Shown here one piece after another: positions 22,831 to 34,352 of a stretch of 64,000 bases of DNA (the first letter of the stretch is position 1; every line of letters begins with the position of its first letter). The notes below the pieces were generated by a model. It made no database searches. It was not told where the DNA came from and worked only from the letters and a program-made list of their open reading frames with translations. The DNA comes from Pomphorhynchus laevis (Eukaryota; Acanthocephala; Palaeacanthocephala; Echinorhynchida; Pomphorhynchidae). The position numbers and the translations under genes were made by a program. Where the stretch lies: positions 1 through 64,000 of the forward strand of contig WNNJ02000478.1 of the NCBI GenBank assembly GCA_012934845.2, read 5' to 3'.

Positions 22831-23819
22831 TTTGCCATTATACACAACACTCCGAGTCGAATGTGACGCTGACAACTGTGGGGCGTGGACAACAGTCTCA
22901 ATATTGGCTAACGAACAAGATCCTATAAAAAGTGCTACTGTGATTATTGCTCTTTCGATATTATCAAGATATTGATTGAACGCTCCGAACCTAATCACGA
23001 ATTAAACTATTTTCCTTCTAAACACAGCAGTAAGTATCATGTAGCACCAACGCTTAAGTTGGTGCTACATGTCTGTGCCATACATTTGTGGCACAGCAAA
23101 CACTAATGTATTGGATACTGATGTTGGTTCAACTTAACTAATAGTAAAAGACATTCTTACTCAGCAAACATAAATGTAATGCTGGTTCAACTCAGCTAGC
23201 TAGGAACAACATTTGTAAGAGTTCTTATGTATTTAACTCATTACAGAATCATCATGAAACAACATTGTCATTACGAAATGAAGTCAATAACCAGTGTCTG
23301 CAGTCCGTCAGCTGTTGAGTTGCTGAGGAGTCTGTCCCCAATGTAAATATGAAGGATAAGCTTATCCTAAAATTATGCAATTCACAATGCAAATCAGCTT
23401 ATTTATCCTTTTTACAACAAGACTATAATCAAATAGATGATGTTAATGTCAAATAGATGACAATAATCAAGTAGATGACACGGGCTAATGGATGTTAGAT
23501 CAGGTTAATGGCTGCGCGGTTATTCGTTAGTCTTCAATAGACAAAAGATTTTACGCTAAAAAGCTGTCCAGTTTAATCGAAGGGTCGTGAATCTATGGAA
23601 TCAGTTGAACGAGACAACGATACAACTATTCGTTCCCGTACAATGAAGGAATTTCGAAATAATTTTTTTGTAATTAATTTGTTTTTATTTTTGGTGACGC
23701 AACTTTTGAGCTCTTCTCACTATGTTGTCTTGTAATAATTTTTTAAAATCAATATTATTAGTACAGAACATTGTAGTTCCCGCAAATAGACTAAAAACGA
23801 ATTAAATGATTCATTGAAT
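22831..23819. other. no gene; two adjacent perfect hairpins at 23038-23096
   Basis: I recognise no coding region. At 23038-23071, 14-nt arms (catgtagcaccaac) flank a 6-nt spacer. At 23073-23096, 8-nt arms (ctgtgcca) flank an 8-nt spacer. The rest is AT-rich with stops in all frames that I followed. Confidence 0.55.
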
Positions 23820-25145
23820 TTGAGAACCCGCAAATGGGTTTATCACAAATGATATCGACTTTGCTGATTTCAACATATAATTGGCTTTCCCCTAGTTGAA
23901 CGTGGAGATCGTAGACACGTAGAGGCGGCTTGCACCAGTTCAAATGAGATTATTTTCTTCAGCATTGAGAGAGCTTCCGCATATTTGCTCTCCTATCTGC
24001 TGAATTTTTTGCGATTCGTGAAGCTATTCTTTCCAGAACGCGAAGTGCGTACTTATCGATGCCCCGGATAGCGAAAACACTAGCGGTACAAACTTTGCTC
24101 GTTCGACTTTCTCTAATCGTTCGCAGTATTTGGCTCTTATCCTTTCCTCATTATACTCAAGGCGGAATCGGTACTCTTGCTGGCAGTCGATTGAACGTGT
24201 ATTAAAAATATATTTACGTCAAAAAACGTACGCTCAAATCGACTGCACTCGAGACCCGAGCACACTATGTTCAGGCGGGCGTTATCCCGATTGATAGTTG
24301 AAGCTTCGAACACCATTACGGATTAGATAGATGAGATAATGTTTCTGATTGCATCGTGGCGAATCGATGGTAAACCTCCACGTTTACATGCCGAGGTATG
24401 GATCAGGTTTAGGAAAGTCTCAACATACACAATTGATTCCGTTCATCCCATCTGGAATCCACCCATATTGTGTACAAAGCCCATCTTTAAACTGGGTTGC
24501 AATTAATCAAAACTGTTGATTGGCGAGGGTAATGGGCTCAGCCATGCAGATGTTCCGTCTCTTGATGCATGTAAAATTATCTTGGACACATTTTTGTTTC
24601 TCTGAAATGCTGCATAATGCATGCGATTACTCATCACTTCCCAACATTCGTTCGCCAGTCCTTTAACGTCCTTGCATGTAACTCCCGTAAATCCTCACTA
24701 TTTAGACTAGACTTGCAGGTATCACTAAAGGTCCTAGAAAAGATGTAGGCCCGTTTTGTAGAGACTGATGGGTCCATAATTTCTAGTCCTCCCAAACCAA
24801 GTCGGGATGTCACTACTCTAATCCACTCTTCGTTCAAAACTTGTTTAGTTATTGAGTGAATCAGGCGATCGATAAGGGCACTTTGGAGAGGATCCAGGCT
24901 TTGTGGATTGCATTCAATTGTCCTCGCGAAGTGTGACCATTTAAATTAAACTGATTCTGTCAAACCAGCATATGCTGCCTGAGGATCATAATCCTCAATA
25001 GTTGATAATCTGTGACTGATCTACGACCATTTTTCCGATGCCGACGTGAAGTCCGTAGGACTTAGTAAGCTCCGTTAAAGTAATTGCGTCTTCGACGCGT
25101 TCACATAGTATTCATATTTTATACCGACCTCATGTAAAATATTCC
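23820..25145 (-). mobile_element. RLE element, degraded copy from RT palm to 3' end
   Basis: On the minus strand: GIKYEYYVNASKTQLL near 25100 (after the active site), SRLGLGGLEIMDPS near 24800 (thumb), a poorly kept middle, then YNEERIRAKYCERLEKVE and RAKFVPLVFSLSGA near 24150 (nuclease domain). The 3' end is marked by a cccgcaaatggg palindrome at 23826, also present at 50391 behind another RLE copy. Many stops and frame changes make this an old copy. Confidence 0.75.
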
Positions 25146-25149
25146 ATAC

Positions 25150-25210
25150 TATTTGTATATCTTGAATCTTGTATATCTTGTATCTTGTATCTTGTATATC
25201 TTGACTTGCT
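25150..25210. repeat. short tandem repeat of a tatcttg word
   Basis: Units of 7-9 bp (tatcttg with variants) repeat about seven times. It lies between the RLE RT remnant and the cysteine-rich remnant. Confidence 0.8.
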
Positions 25211-25249
25211 GAATTACGTTCGGTGTTTGAATGGTATATACGGAAAGTC

Positions 25250-25390
25250 GATTCGAACAGTTTGGTTCAAGGCAATCGACACAGCTTTTCCGGCTTTAGC
25301 ACACTGACATCCTTCGCACTTTGCAGCATTGACCGAGCAGGCGCAACATATTGGAACTGATCGTGGCTTTCCTCTCGACATTGGGTTTTA
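25250..25390 (-). pseudogene. decayed cysteine-rich module related to 729-911
   Basis: Minus-strand frames read CCACSVNAAKCEGCQCAKAGK and then, after a one-base shift, CVDCLEPNCSNR. Aligned with 729-911 this keeps the CC-x-C, AAKC-x-x-C-x-CAKA, C-x-x-C and PNC spacing while most other residues differ. It is therefore a divergent homologue, not a recent copy, and it supports a real protein domain. It lies just upstream, in element sense, of the RLE copy at 23820-25145, hinting that the domain belongs to that element. Confidence 0.55.
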
Positions 25391-25545
25391 TGTTATTTAT
25401 TGTATGTTATTATTGTGTATTTTATTGTAAGTATTTATTATCGCAAAGACAATTTTTTTACCAGATTAATAATAATATTTTTGAACAAAAGAAAAATACT
25501 TGATCAATTATTTTTTTCATTATTTATTAAATATAGATTAATTAA
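25391..25545. other. AT-rich spacer, nothing recognised
   Basis: This is AT-rich sequence between the cysteine-rich remnant and the PLE 3' terminus. It includes a tgttatttattgtatgttatt stretch like that in the 5' UTR of LINE copy A. Confidence 0.4.
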
Positions 25546-27200
25546 ATCAGCTAACTGAGTCTACATATTGTTATATAATTATAAAATAAACAAAACATAA
25601 TAATGCTAAATCAAAATTTAATAATTAAATAATAAAATTAATAATTGTTTTTAGATTTTCTATAATTTTAATCAAGTTAAAAAATAAAAATAAAAATAAA
25701 AAATAAAATTTAAAATAAACGTCATTTTTATGAATTGACTAATAAATAACAGACGTTGTATCAGAATAAGAATTAGAGGTCATCAGGAGGAACTGCTATG
25801 CTATCAGGTTTCGGCCCCTAACTCCTCTACCCAACATAGCAGCGGGGCCAAATACATGCTTATGATGTATTTCCTCTGAAATAACTATCTAGTATCTTAT
25901 TCTAATGCAAAGTATATTATTTATTATTCATCCATAAAAATTTGCCACTTAAGAGTTTAAATTTATTCTTTATATTATTGTGTTGATTTATATATTTTAC
26001 TATTTTCTGCTTGATGTTATTTTTATAGTAACCTAGTTTAAAATATGTATCTATTAAATTATTTAAATGATTTTGAAGAAAGCCAATATCATTACATATT
26101 GTTGCAATTCTTAAAATTTCATTATTTAATGTATTATATTTTATATTATATGGTATGCATGAATGCTCATGCAAAAATATGTTTCTTGTAAATTTAAATA
26201 TGTCATCTTTACGATATAAATTAATAGTAGTTTTAGTTAATGTTAATTTAATGTTCATATCTAGATATACACCTTCTTTATCATTAATATTGGTTTTGTT
26301 AAGAATAAGGCTTTCTGGATAAATGTGCTCACTAATTGAATAAAAATTATTAGAATTAAATACACATATATCATCAATGTATCGAAACATATATTTCATA
26401 TATTTATATTGTTTAGATTTAGTTTTTACACAGTTATGAACAAATTCATATTCTATAAATAGAATATGAATTTAGATAAATAGAATAGAAAAAATAGAAT
26501 AAACATATTCTATATATATTTTTAATTGAATAAAAATTATTAGAATTAAATACACATATATCATCAATGTATCGAAACATATATTTCATATATTTATATT
26601 GTTTAGATTTAGTTTTTACACAGTTATGAACAAATTCATATTCTATAAAGCTTAAAAACAAGTCAGCTATAATTGGGATACTATTACCACCCATTGGAAC
26701 ACCTTTTACTTGTCTAAATATAGATGTCCCTACTTTTAAATAATTTTGATTTATCAAAATATTTAAGGATTCTATTAATTCAATTTTATCCATATATTTA
26801 TATTTATTTGATGGTTTAATTTTTGTTAGATAGGCGTTATAATTATTATAACATATATATGTATATCTTTTTCCGAATATAAGATTAATTAATTTTACTA
26901 ACGCTTCTTTAATATCTACTAAATCTAAGATTTGTATAAAGCGTACTAAAATCGTATGTATTTATATTTTGAAAATTTATTCCTTTGTGTCTGTTCTAAA
27001 AATTCTTTTGTAGAATTAATACTGAAATAGTGTTTTATACCAGTATTAATTTCGATTACCTTGCAATATTTTTTAAAATGTGCTTTAATTACTTTAAGTA
27101 TTTTATTCATATAAACAGAAAGTGGTTTTAATGTACATTTAAACGCACTACATATGAACCTACAATATATACAAATTTCTACAATTTCTACAATATATAC
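25546..27200 (-). mobile_element. Penelope-like element, RT and complete 3' UTR
   Basis: From the 3' terminal motif at 25546 leftward in element sense, this copy holds the 3' UTR with an intact structured block (25787-25849), the RT C-terminus (25917-26399, ending KFKLLSGKFLWMNNK), the YIDD active site, the VPMGGNSIPIIADL motif and the N-terminal part as far as about 27110. A ~190-bp internal duplication repeats the active-site region. The endonuclease is absent and the copy is truncated near 27200. Confidence 0.88.
26334..26649 (-). repeat. internal tandem duplication inside the PLE RT
   Basis: Sequence 26334-26459, carrying the YIDD codons, recurs almost unchanged at 26524-26649, with 64 bp of AT-rich filler between (partly an inverted copy of the attcatattctataaa edge). 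The copy thus has two active-site motifs in separate frames, which shows it was already inactive or was inactivated by this event. Confidence 0.9.
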
Positions 27201-27530
27201 AATTAAGGTTCCCGCTAATGTACCTTTCGATTCAAAATTTTAATAATAGTCATTCGAAGTCGTTGCAAAAGATCGTTCCTGGATTGTTTCCGGTGCGACC
27301 ATCTGCCATTTGATATTATGTTTTCATCCTTGTGATCTCACGCACATCGATACACATTTTGGTAGTGTAAGTGATATATGTGTTCGCAATGCTCTTATGC
27401 AATCACTGTATGCAGTGTTATTCGCTTAGCAACTTTTGTGGACATCCAGCGCATTACCTTATCAGTTTCTGATGCCCTTACACCGTTAGCTGAGAAGACC
27501 ATCGGAAAGAAAGCGGATCGTTCGATTTCG
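27201..27530 (-). mobile_element. RLE element, 3' part split off by LINE copy C
   Basis: The minus-strand frame at 27395-27530 reads IEIERSAFFPMVFSANGVRASETDKVMRWM in two adjoining stretches, the end of the nuclease domain. ISLTLPKCVSMC follows near 27370 and a ttcccgctaatgtacc motif near 27212 marks the 3' end. The first 150 bp (27381-27530) are repeated at 31657-31806 beyond the LINE. Confidence 0.78.
27381..27530. repeat. 150-bp direct repeat flanking LINE copy C (left)
   Basis: This matches 31657-31806 at 148 of 150 positions. Together they bracket the LINE exactly: its 3' tail starts at 27531 and its A/T-rich 5' edge ends at 31656. The repeat is RLE element coding sequence, so it is best read as an unusually long target site duplication. 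Confidence 0.9.
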
Positions 27531-30500
27531 ATAAAAATGATTAATTTTAACGTGGCAAATGCGTGCCAGCGCACGTTTATAGACCACAACAAAACAAGAC
27601 TGAGAATCAGGTGTCGAGAAGGTGTGAACGGAGGAGGTGTTTGAATATGATAAAAGATGGGGCGCGGTAGGCGTCGAGAAGGAGTTGATTACGGGCCAGT
27701 AAGGCGGCGACGAGGAAGGATCGGAGACCGTAGTTGTTCCAGCAATTAGGAACGTGGAGTAAGTGGGTATGACAGGAACGAAGCGAAAGCGAGGTGGGGC
27801 GAGTATCGTCTAAGAAAAGAAGGTTTATGAACGATGGGGAGCCGACAGCGATGAGACGAAAGGTAACGAGAGAAGGCGGAGTTTGATGCGGATGTGAATG
27901 GTGGGCCAAGAGAGTTGCGCAAAATATGTGGATGTGTGGTCGAAGCGACGGAGACGAAAGAGCACTCGAACGGCGGTGTTGATTATTCGTTGTAGGGGTA
28001 GGATGGTGGATTTTGGAGAATTGGCGAAAAGGCTAAGGCAGTAATCGATTTTAGGTAAAAGAAGCGATGAAAGAAGAGACATACAAGAACGGAAGTCGAT
28101 AAGGGGGCGGATACGGCGGATGTCACGGAGAATTAAGTTAGATGAGCGGACCTTGTTACGGACGAAGGGTTTAAGGGAAAGGTGATCATCGAAATGGAAG
28201 CCTAAGAAAGTGAGATTGTGGACTATGGAGATGATCGATAAGGCAAAATATACAGTGGGAGAAGATATGTTTGGTTTACGGGGGAGGATCCACATTATTT
28301 TGGACTTTTCGGGGTTTAGAACGAGATGGAGATTGGAGAGACGTTTGTAGATAGAAGAAAGACAGTTGGAGGCAGAAATGCCGATATCGTGTATGCGATG
28401 TGCGGGTGCATGAACATAGATTAGAATGTCATCGGCGTATTGCATGACGTTAAAGGAGTAAGGTTTGATAAACGGAGAGATCGCCAAGCAGCAAAGAGAA
28501 AAGCAGGGGACCTGGGACTGAACCTTGTGGGACCCGCAAAAAATAGGGGTGGGAGGGGAGGAAGATGAATTAGAACAGACGCGAAAGCAACGGTCGAATA
28601 GATATGAGGCGAACCATGCTACGGAGGAGTAAGAAAAGCCGTAATCATGACGAAGGCGAGAAAGGAGGACGGAGTGGTCGACAATGTCGAATGCGAAGGA
28701 GAGGTCGAGGGAGAGGAGAACACTATATAGAGCCTTGCCTCAAAAAATGAGTAAGTCGTTGTACACTTTTATGCATGCGATTTCTGTCGAGTGATTAGAG
28801 CGGAAAGCGGATTGGAATGGATGGTACAGATTGGATGAGGAGAGATAAGCGTTGATTTGTATTAAGATGAGGCGTTCTAAGAGCTTAGAAAGAGTAGGGA
28901 GTAGTGAAATGGGGCGATAGCTAGAAGGAAGGGAGGGGTCGAGCGATTGTTTCTTAAGGAGGGGACGAACGATTGCGGATTTCCAGTGTGAAGGGAAGAT
29001 ACGACTGCGGATGGACGAGTTAAACAAGGTTGTGAGAAATTGGGATATCGATGAGCATATAGATTTTAATATGTGAGTAGGCAGGGGATCGGCAGGTGAG
29101 GTTTTGTTGGGCAAGGACATGAGGACAGATGGAATTTCTGTAGGTGAAACAGGGAGAAGATGAAAGAGTTCCGGAAGGATGAGAGTAGACTAGGCAGAGT
29201 GGGATAGGATAGAGACCGGGGTGTGAGAGAGCAACGTGGATACTTTTGTCTGGAGAAATGACGAATAATCATTGGCATTGATGTTGCACGGCGGAGAGGA
29301 GCGAGCAAGGATTGAGTTGAAAGTATGTCAGAGAGTCTTAGAGTTGAATGAAGTGATGATTTTATGCTGCCAGAAGGAGTTGCATTTGCTACGTAGTAGG
29401 TTGAGATGAGACCGGCGAAGAGCAAGATAGGAATCACGGAAAGACGGAGTGATCGAGCGGAAATCACGTCTGAGAGAGCGGTGATAGACTTGAAAAGCAT
29501 GGCGGAGTCGACGCTTTGATAGTAGGCATTGGATGTCAACCCATGGGGACTGTGCAAGCGATGGTGTGGGTGAGACTTGAAGGGCAAGAGAATATCGAGA
29601 GTGGATGTGAGTTCAGAGTCGAAAAGAAAGGCGAGATCGTGAGGAGATGAATATGTTATTGTGGGTACAGGTAGAGATGATTTGAGTAAGGCAGACGGAG
29701 AAGTGAGAGGTCAAGATTTCTCCAAGGGCGACGGAGGATTGTAGGTGTGTGAGTCGGGATGTGGTTGTGAGTGAGATCAAGGGTGATAAGAAAGTGATCG
29801 GATAGACCAGGATCAGAGATGGACAGTGAGGTGTAGGCAACAAAATGATCGGGGACAGCGATGATGTTGAGTGCCCCACCAAGTATATGTGTGTGGGAGC
29901 AGTGGAGATTAGTTTGTAATTGTAGTTGGATAGAATGTTGATGAACCGGATGGAATCCGTGGAAGAGGGTCGGTCTAGGCGTATATTGAAGTCGCCTAGA
30001 ACAAGTGAAGGGATTGAGGACAAAGAACAATGAGAAAGGAGGTCAGCGAGTTCGGTAAAAAAGGCAGTAGCAGCTGATGAACCAGGACGGTATACAATGG
30101 CGAGATCTAGAGTGATCGGGTTAGAATAACGACAAGTGAGCAATTCAAAAGAGCAAGGACTGAAAGGGGGATTGATTTTGCGAAGTGACGCGGGGTGACG
30201 CGCGAATGCAACGATGCCGCCATGATTAGAGAATTTAGAAGGGCATGAGCTGAGGGGGCGGGCGGATTCGACTAGTGAGCAACCGGCAGAGTGCAGACGG
30301 TGTATGGAAAGGTCGTCGGAATCTGAGTGCCAGGATTCAGTGAGGCAGAATAGATCGATGGATTGCTTGGTGAATAGGTTGAGGATAAGATCGGATTTAT
30401 TGAGAATAGATCTAGTGTTGAGGAGACTGAGGCGGAAACCGTGTGCTGTGGCGAAAGAGTCTAGTGGAGAAGGCACATAGGAGAGATGGAGCGCCATCCA

Positions 30501-31656
30501 ATTTTTGACGGGTGTGGACAACTTGAAAATTCACGTCTATTTTTCGGATGGCGAGTGATGTTTCGCCGTTATCCTCGCGACGGCGCTTTTCGATGCGGGC
30601 TTAAGAGATTTGAGCGATTTCAGAAAGGGCGCGATCGGGGAAAATTCGAGTGGTTGAAGATGACATGAGTTTAAATCGTTGAGAGAGCACAGAAGACGCG
30701 TGAGAGCAATGCTTGAAAACAATTTTTAGGAGAGGGGGCTGGGAAGGATTAGATTGAGAAGATTTTGTTTAGACGGATGAATGCAACAGGAGAAATGTCC
30801 TTGAAAAAGGATAGTTTATCCGCAGGAACAATAGACGAGAGGATGGATCTGAAGGCGGAAACATCGTGGCCCAGACGTGCTTGTGGAGATAAGGAGTTGG
30901 AAGGCGTGATATTAGTGACAATGACGCAACGATCGCGAGAAGGAAAGCGCTTCCGTGAAGGAGAGCGACTGACGTGAGTAGGTGAGATCACGATAGAAGA
31001 GATGGCAGTTGATGATTTGGAGGGATTTGGTTTGACGGCGGGAGACATAGAGGATAATGAAAATAAAGAGGGTGTCAAGCGATGTGAGGAAAGGTTATGA
31101 GTAGAAGGATAGTGGAGGTTGGTGGAGGTGATTTTGATTGATGGATGCAAGTTATTGTGAAACGAGACGGGAAGGACGGGACGTGGGGTGTCGGGGAGTG
31201 AAGATGACATGGAATGGGAAGTGTATATGGTGGCAGGGTCGGTAAGTGGAGAAAGGACATTAGAAAACGACGGGGTAGTTTGAGTTGACGTGTTGGATGT
31301 TGATATGTGCTTATTGGAAAGGTTGCAAATTAGTTTGTTGGCACAAAAACCACATACGAAGTCTTCTTTAGCCTTATTCTTGTCGCAGGTGATTGTTGTC
31401 CAGACGCTGCAGTCGTGTATCGATCACTGTACTTGCAGTTGTCCATAGTTGGTGTCGGTCTTAGTTGTTTTCTTACGTCCTCCCATAAACGATGATTGTC
31501 GTCGATTGTTGTTGTCGATGGTTGTCGTCGATGGTTTTCGTTGTAAGATGTTTGTAACTTTTTGTATAGAAGTCCTTGTATGTATATTAGATCTTGAATG
31601 TTTATTGTATGTTTATTAGAAACCAAAAACTTTTTTGTTTTTTTTTGTTTTTTTTT
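27531..31656 (-). mobile_element. LINE family A copy C, probably full length, flanked by a 150-bp duplication
   Basis: This 4.1-kb copy runs from the 3' tail and hairpin (27561-27576, one end pair weakened) through ORF2 (pieces at 27825-28487, 28740-29120, 29066-29587, 29613-30521) to ORF1 (30749-31210 and upstream). The 5' UTR ends with the tttattagaaacc motif at 31601-31640. ORF1 upstream of about 31205 is unrelated to copy A but still encodes a cysteine-rich start (VCGFCANK). At least five frame breaks are visible in ORF2. It sits inside an RLE element, with 150 bp of that element repeated on both sides. Confidence 0.9.
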
Positions 31657-31806
31657 TGTTCGCGATGCTCTTATGCAATCACTGTATGCAGTGTTATTCG
31701 CTCAGCAACTTTTGTGGACATCCAGCGCATTACCTTATCAGTTTCTGATGCCCTTACACCGTTAGCTGAGAAGACCATCGGAAAGAAAGCGGATCGTTCG
31801 ATTTCG
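31657..31806. repeat. 150-bp direct repeat flanking LINE copy C (right)
   Basis: This is the partner of 27381-27530. Beyond 31806 the RLE element continues upstream in its own sense, as expected if the repeat arose by staggered cleavage and fill-in at LINE insertion. Confidence 0.9.
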
Positions 31807-32690
31807 TTAATGCGTTCAGCGTATTTTGCAATTTTTCGTTGTTCGTGGTGGACATTGCACTTTCGGGGGTGTTGTGTTGGAATATACAGGTTACAGTGAG
31901 TTGTATATACAAATGTCCAAAAAAGACCGCACCATTTTCTCGCCTAATCAACTCCGGCAAGCAATATCTGATCTTGCCTGAATGTCAGTACATGTCGTTG
32001 ATCTTTCAAATAAGTGGTTTCTGAGTGCAGGCTGTAATATCGGTTTTGTATAAAACATCACAACACACTTTGGCAAGTTGGTTGGCTAAAATATATCAAA
32101 CAATGTTGTGCCTGATAATTGTGACAGCTCCGTTCCGACATTACATATCATGATTAACTGTAGATCATGATCCGCATGCACATCATTGTGTTACATTTCT
32201 TAGTGGAAGATTGTGTCTAGCACACATGGCGTCTTGAAAATTCTTGGTTGGTCAGTTATGTATGTTTGTCGTGTGTCGGTTGATTGTTACACCAAGATAA
32301 CGTCTCACGTTGTGAAGCAAATATCACGACTTGCTGCTTCTCGGCATCCAAACTTGTCAGTATCCTCTCATATTTTAGGCGAAAAGCGAAATTTCTTTCC
32401 TGTTTTATCTTAGCAACGTCACATTTCTGGGCATTGTCTAAACATGTTCCCTACTTTCCCATAATTAGGGGCATACATATCGATCCCAACTTCATACTCA
32501 ATCCCAACTTCCTTAATGGGGTTTGATATACCTATTTCCTCCATGTTTTGTGGGCAGCATACATACCTCCATGATATCTTTTTCAACGTTGTTTTGACCA
32601 AGTAAATTGCGAAGAAGAGTTTTTGTAATTGATTTCTCGAATGGTGTGAACCATGATTTCTCTGTAGGGAATGCGCGCATTAAGTACCTC
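31807..32690 (-). mobile_element. RLE element, thumb to nuclease domain, broken
   Basis: On the minus strand: NLLGQNNVEKDIMEVC and LPTKHGG near 32560 (thumb), ISNPIKEVGIEYE, degraded sequence 32480-32200, then LQPALRNHLFERSTTCTDIQ near 32010 followed by MVRSFLDICIYNS near 31920 and KYAERINEIERSAFF near 31820. It lines up with KLQPIDSSILFQRATTC and the nuclease domain of the right-end copy. LINE copy C interrupts it at 31806. It has several stops. Confidence 0.75.
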
Positions 32691-32904
32691 CATTTATGTT
32701 GAAGCGCGTGGACAAAAACGGCTATTTGAGCTTTTATTTAATAGGCTATTTGAGTATCAACTTCTGCGAGTTCGCTTGTTTTCAACTATCCTAACCCAAA
32801 GTTTGATTCTTTATTTCGCAAAATTCTCAATGTATTCGGCTGTTCCACAAGGGGACCCAAGAACGACAATTCCCTCCTACAATTATAATTATAAAAACGG
32901 AAAG
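32691..32904. other. possible plus-strand RT scrap, otherwise unrecognised
   Basis: A plus-strand frame near 32830-32870 reads SAVPQGDPRT, like the V-P-Q-G turn of LINE RTs, but the surrounding residues fit no motif. I note it only as a possible scrap. Confidence 0.3.
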
Positions 32905-33160
32905 TGTTTTAATGTGGCAAATGCACACAGACTGTGTGCTTACAAGCCCACAAAAGCGAAACAGATTAAAAAAGTTACTCGTTTAGTAGCATCAATTTTA
33001 GTTGTATTTGAAAAATTGGAGTGAGGATGATGATCACAGATGATCAGGTAGGAAATTCCAAAAAAGGGGATCAGCGATATGTAGGGATCGACGACCGAAG
33101 TTGGTTGAGTGAAGAGGTACGTGTAGCTGAAGAGAAGCACAGGAAGGTAGGTGAGTAGAA
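32905..33160 (-). mobile_element. third CR1/L2-type LINE family (C), 3'-end stub
   Basis: The 3' tail carries the conserved hairpin with its own stem bases (GCACAC 32923-32928, GTGTGC 32934-32939) inside GTGG/CCAC. To the right, in antisense view, gatcgacgaccgaagttggttgagtg resembles the end of family A ORF2 (ggatcggagaccgtagttg). The coding part is under 150 bp. It differs too much from A and B to be a copy of either. Confidence 0.65.
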
Positions 33161-33164
33161 AGAA

Positions 33165-34253
33165 AAAAGGATTTATTTTAACGTGGCAAATGCGTGCCAG
33201 CGCACGCTTTCGTGACCACAACAAAACAAAAATGTAAATCATATGTCGAGAAGGTGTGAACGGAGGATGTGTTTGAATGAGATAAATGGGAGAGCGCGGC
33301 GAACGTAATAGAGAGTTGATTCCAGGCAAGTAAGGCGACGACGAGAAAGGATCGGAGACCGTAGTTGTTGGAGTAATTGGGGACGTGTAGTAAGAGGGAA
33401 TGACGGGAACGCAGCGATAGCGAGGTGGGGCGAGTGTCGTCTAAGAAAGGAAGGTTGATGAACGATGGGGAGCCGACAGCGATGAGACGAAAAGTTACGA
33501 GAAGAAGGCAGAGTTTGATGCGCATGTAGATGGTAGGTCAGGAGAGTTGGGCAAGATATGTGGATGTGTGGTCAGGCGACGGAGACGGTAGAGCACTCGA
33601 ACGGCGGTGTTGATTATTCGTTGTAGGGGTCGGATGATATATTTTGGAGAATTGGCGAAAGGCTAAGGCAGTAATCGATTTTAGGGAAAAATAGCGTTGA
33701 AAGAAGAGGCATATAAGAACGGAAGTCGATAGGGGCGGATACGGCCGATGTCACGGAGAATTAAGTTAGACAAGCGGACCTTGTCACGGACGAAGGGTTT
33801 AAGGGAAAGGTGATCATCGAAATGGAAGCCTAAGAAAGTGATATTGTGGACTATGAGGATGGTTGATGAGGCAAACGATACAGTGGGAGGAGATATGTTT
33901 TGTTTACGGGGGAGGATCCGCATTATTTTGGACTTGTCAGGGTTTATAACGAGATGGAGATTGGAGAGACGTTTGTAGATAGAAGAAAGACAGTTAGAGG
34001 CAGAAATGCCGATCTCGTGTATGCGATGTGCGGGTGCATGAGCATAGATGAGGATGTCATCGGCGTATTGCATGACGTTAAAGGCTTAAGGTTTGATAAA
34101 CGAGGAAAGATCGCCAAGCAGAAGAGAGAAATGCAGGGGACCTATGACTGAACCTTGTGGGACCCCTCAAAAAACAGGGATGGGAGGGGAGGAAGATGAA
34201 TTAGAACAGGCGCGAAAAGAAAGTTCGGATAGATATGAGGCAAACTATGCTAC
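33165..34253 (-). mobile_element. LINE family A copy D, interrupted by a gypsy element
   Basis: The 3' tail with perfect hairpin (33192-33207), the ORF2 C-terminus (33178-33525) and the active-site region (MQYADDILIYAHAP at about 34073) are present. At 34253 the LTR element begins; about 23 bp of the LINE resume at 38194-38216 (gctacgaggagaaagaaaag), so the LTR element inserted into this LINE. The copy is 5'-truncated and has several indels. It is closest to copy B (for example shared changes in the SLRSRHSLLLHV region). Confidence 0.9.
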
Positions 34254-34351
34254 TGTGATAACCAGAGAGAATAAATGGCTTTTATTCACGAATCTACAAA
34301 TAGTAGGTAAAGTTAAATATAAATGATAAAGTAATTTAATGTGATGCCACA
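34254..34351 (-). repeat. 3' LTR of the gypsy fossil (98 bp)
   Basis: This starts TGTGATAACC and ends GTGATGCCACA on the plus strand. It matches 38096-38193 at 95 of 98 positions. At 98 bp it is very short for a gypsy LTR. It is preceded by the gctac target duplication. Confidence 0.93.
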
Positions 34352-34352
34352 T

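Noticed and set aside
22795-22998. 67-codon minus-strand ORF after the PLE 3' end
   Set aside because: It overlaps the PLE terminus, has no recognisable domain and no copies elsewhere in the window.
25787-25849. A standard hammerhead or HDV-type ribozyme in the PLE block
   Set aside because: CTGATGA and GAAAC are present, but the helices next to them do not close in any hammerhead order I tried. The P1/P2-like pairing lacks a convincing P3/P1.1 of an HDV fold. Kept only as an unclassified structured block.
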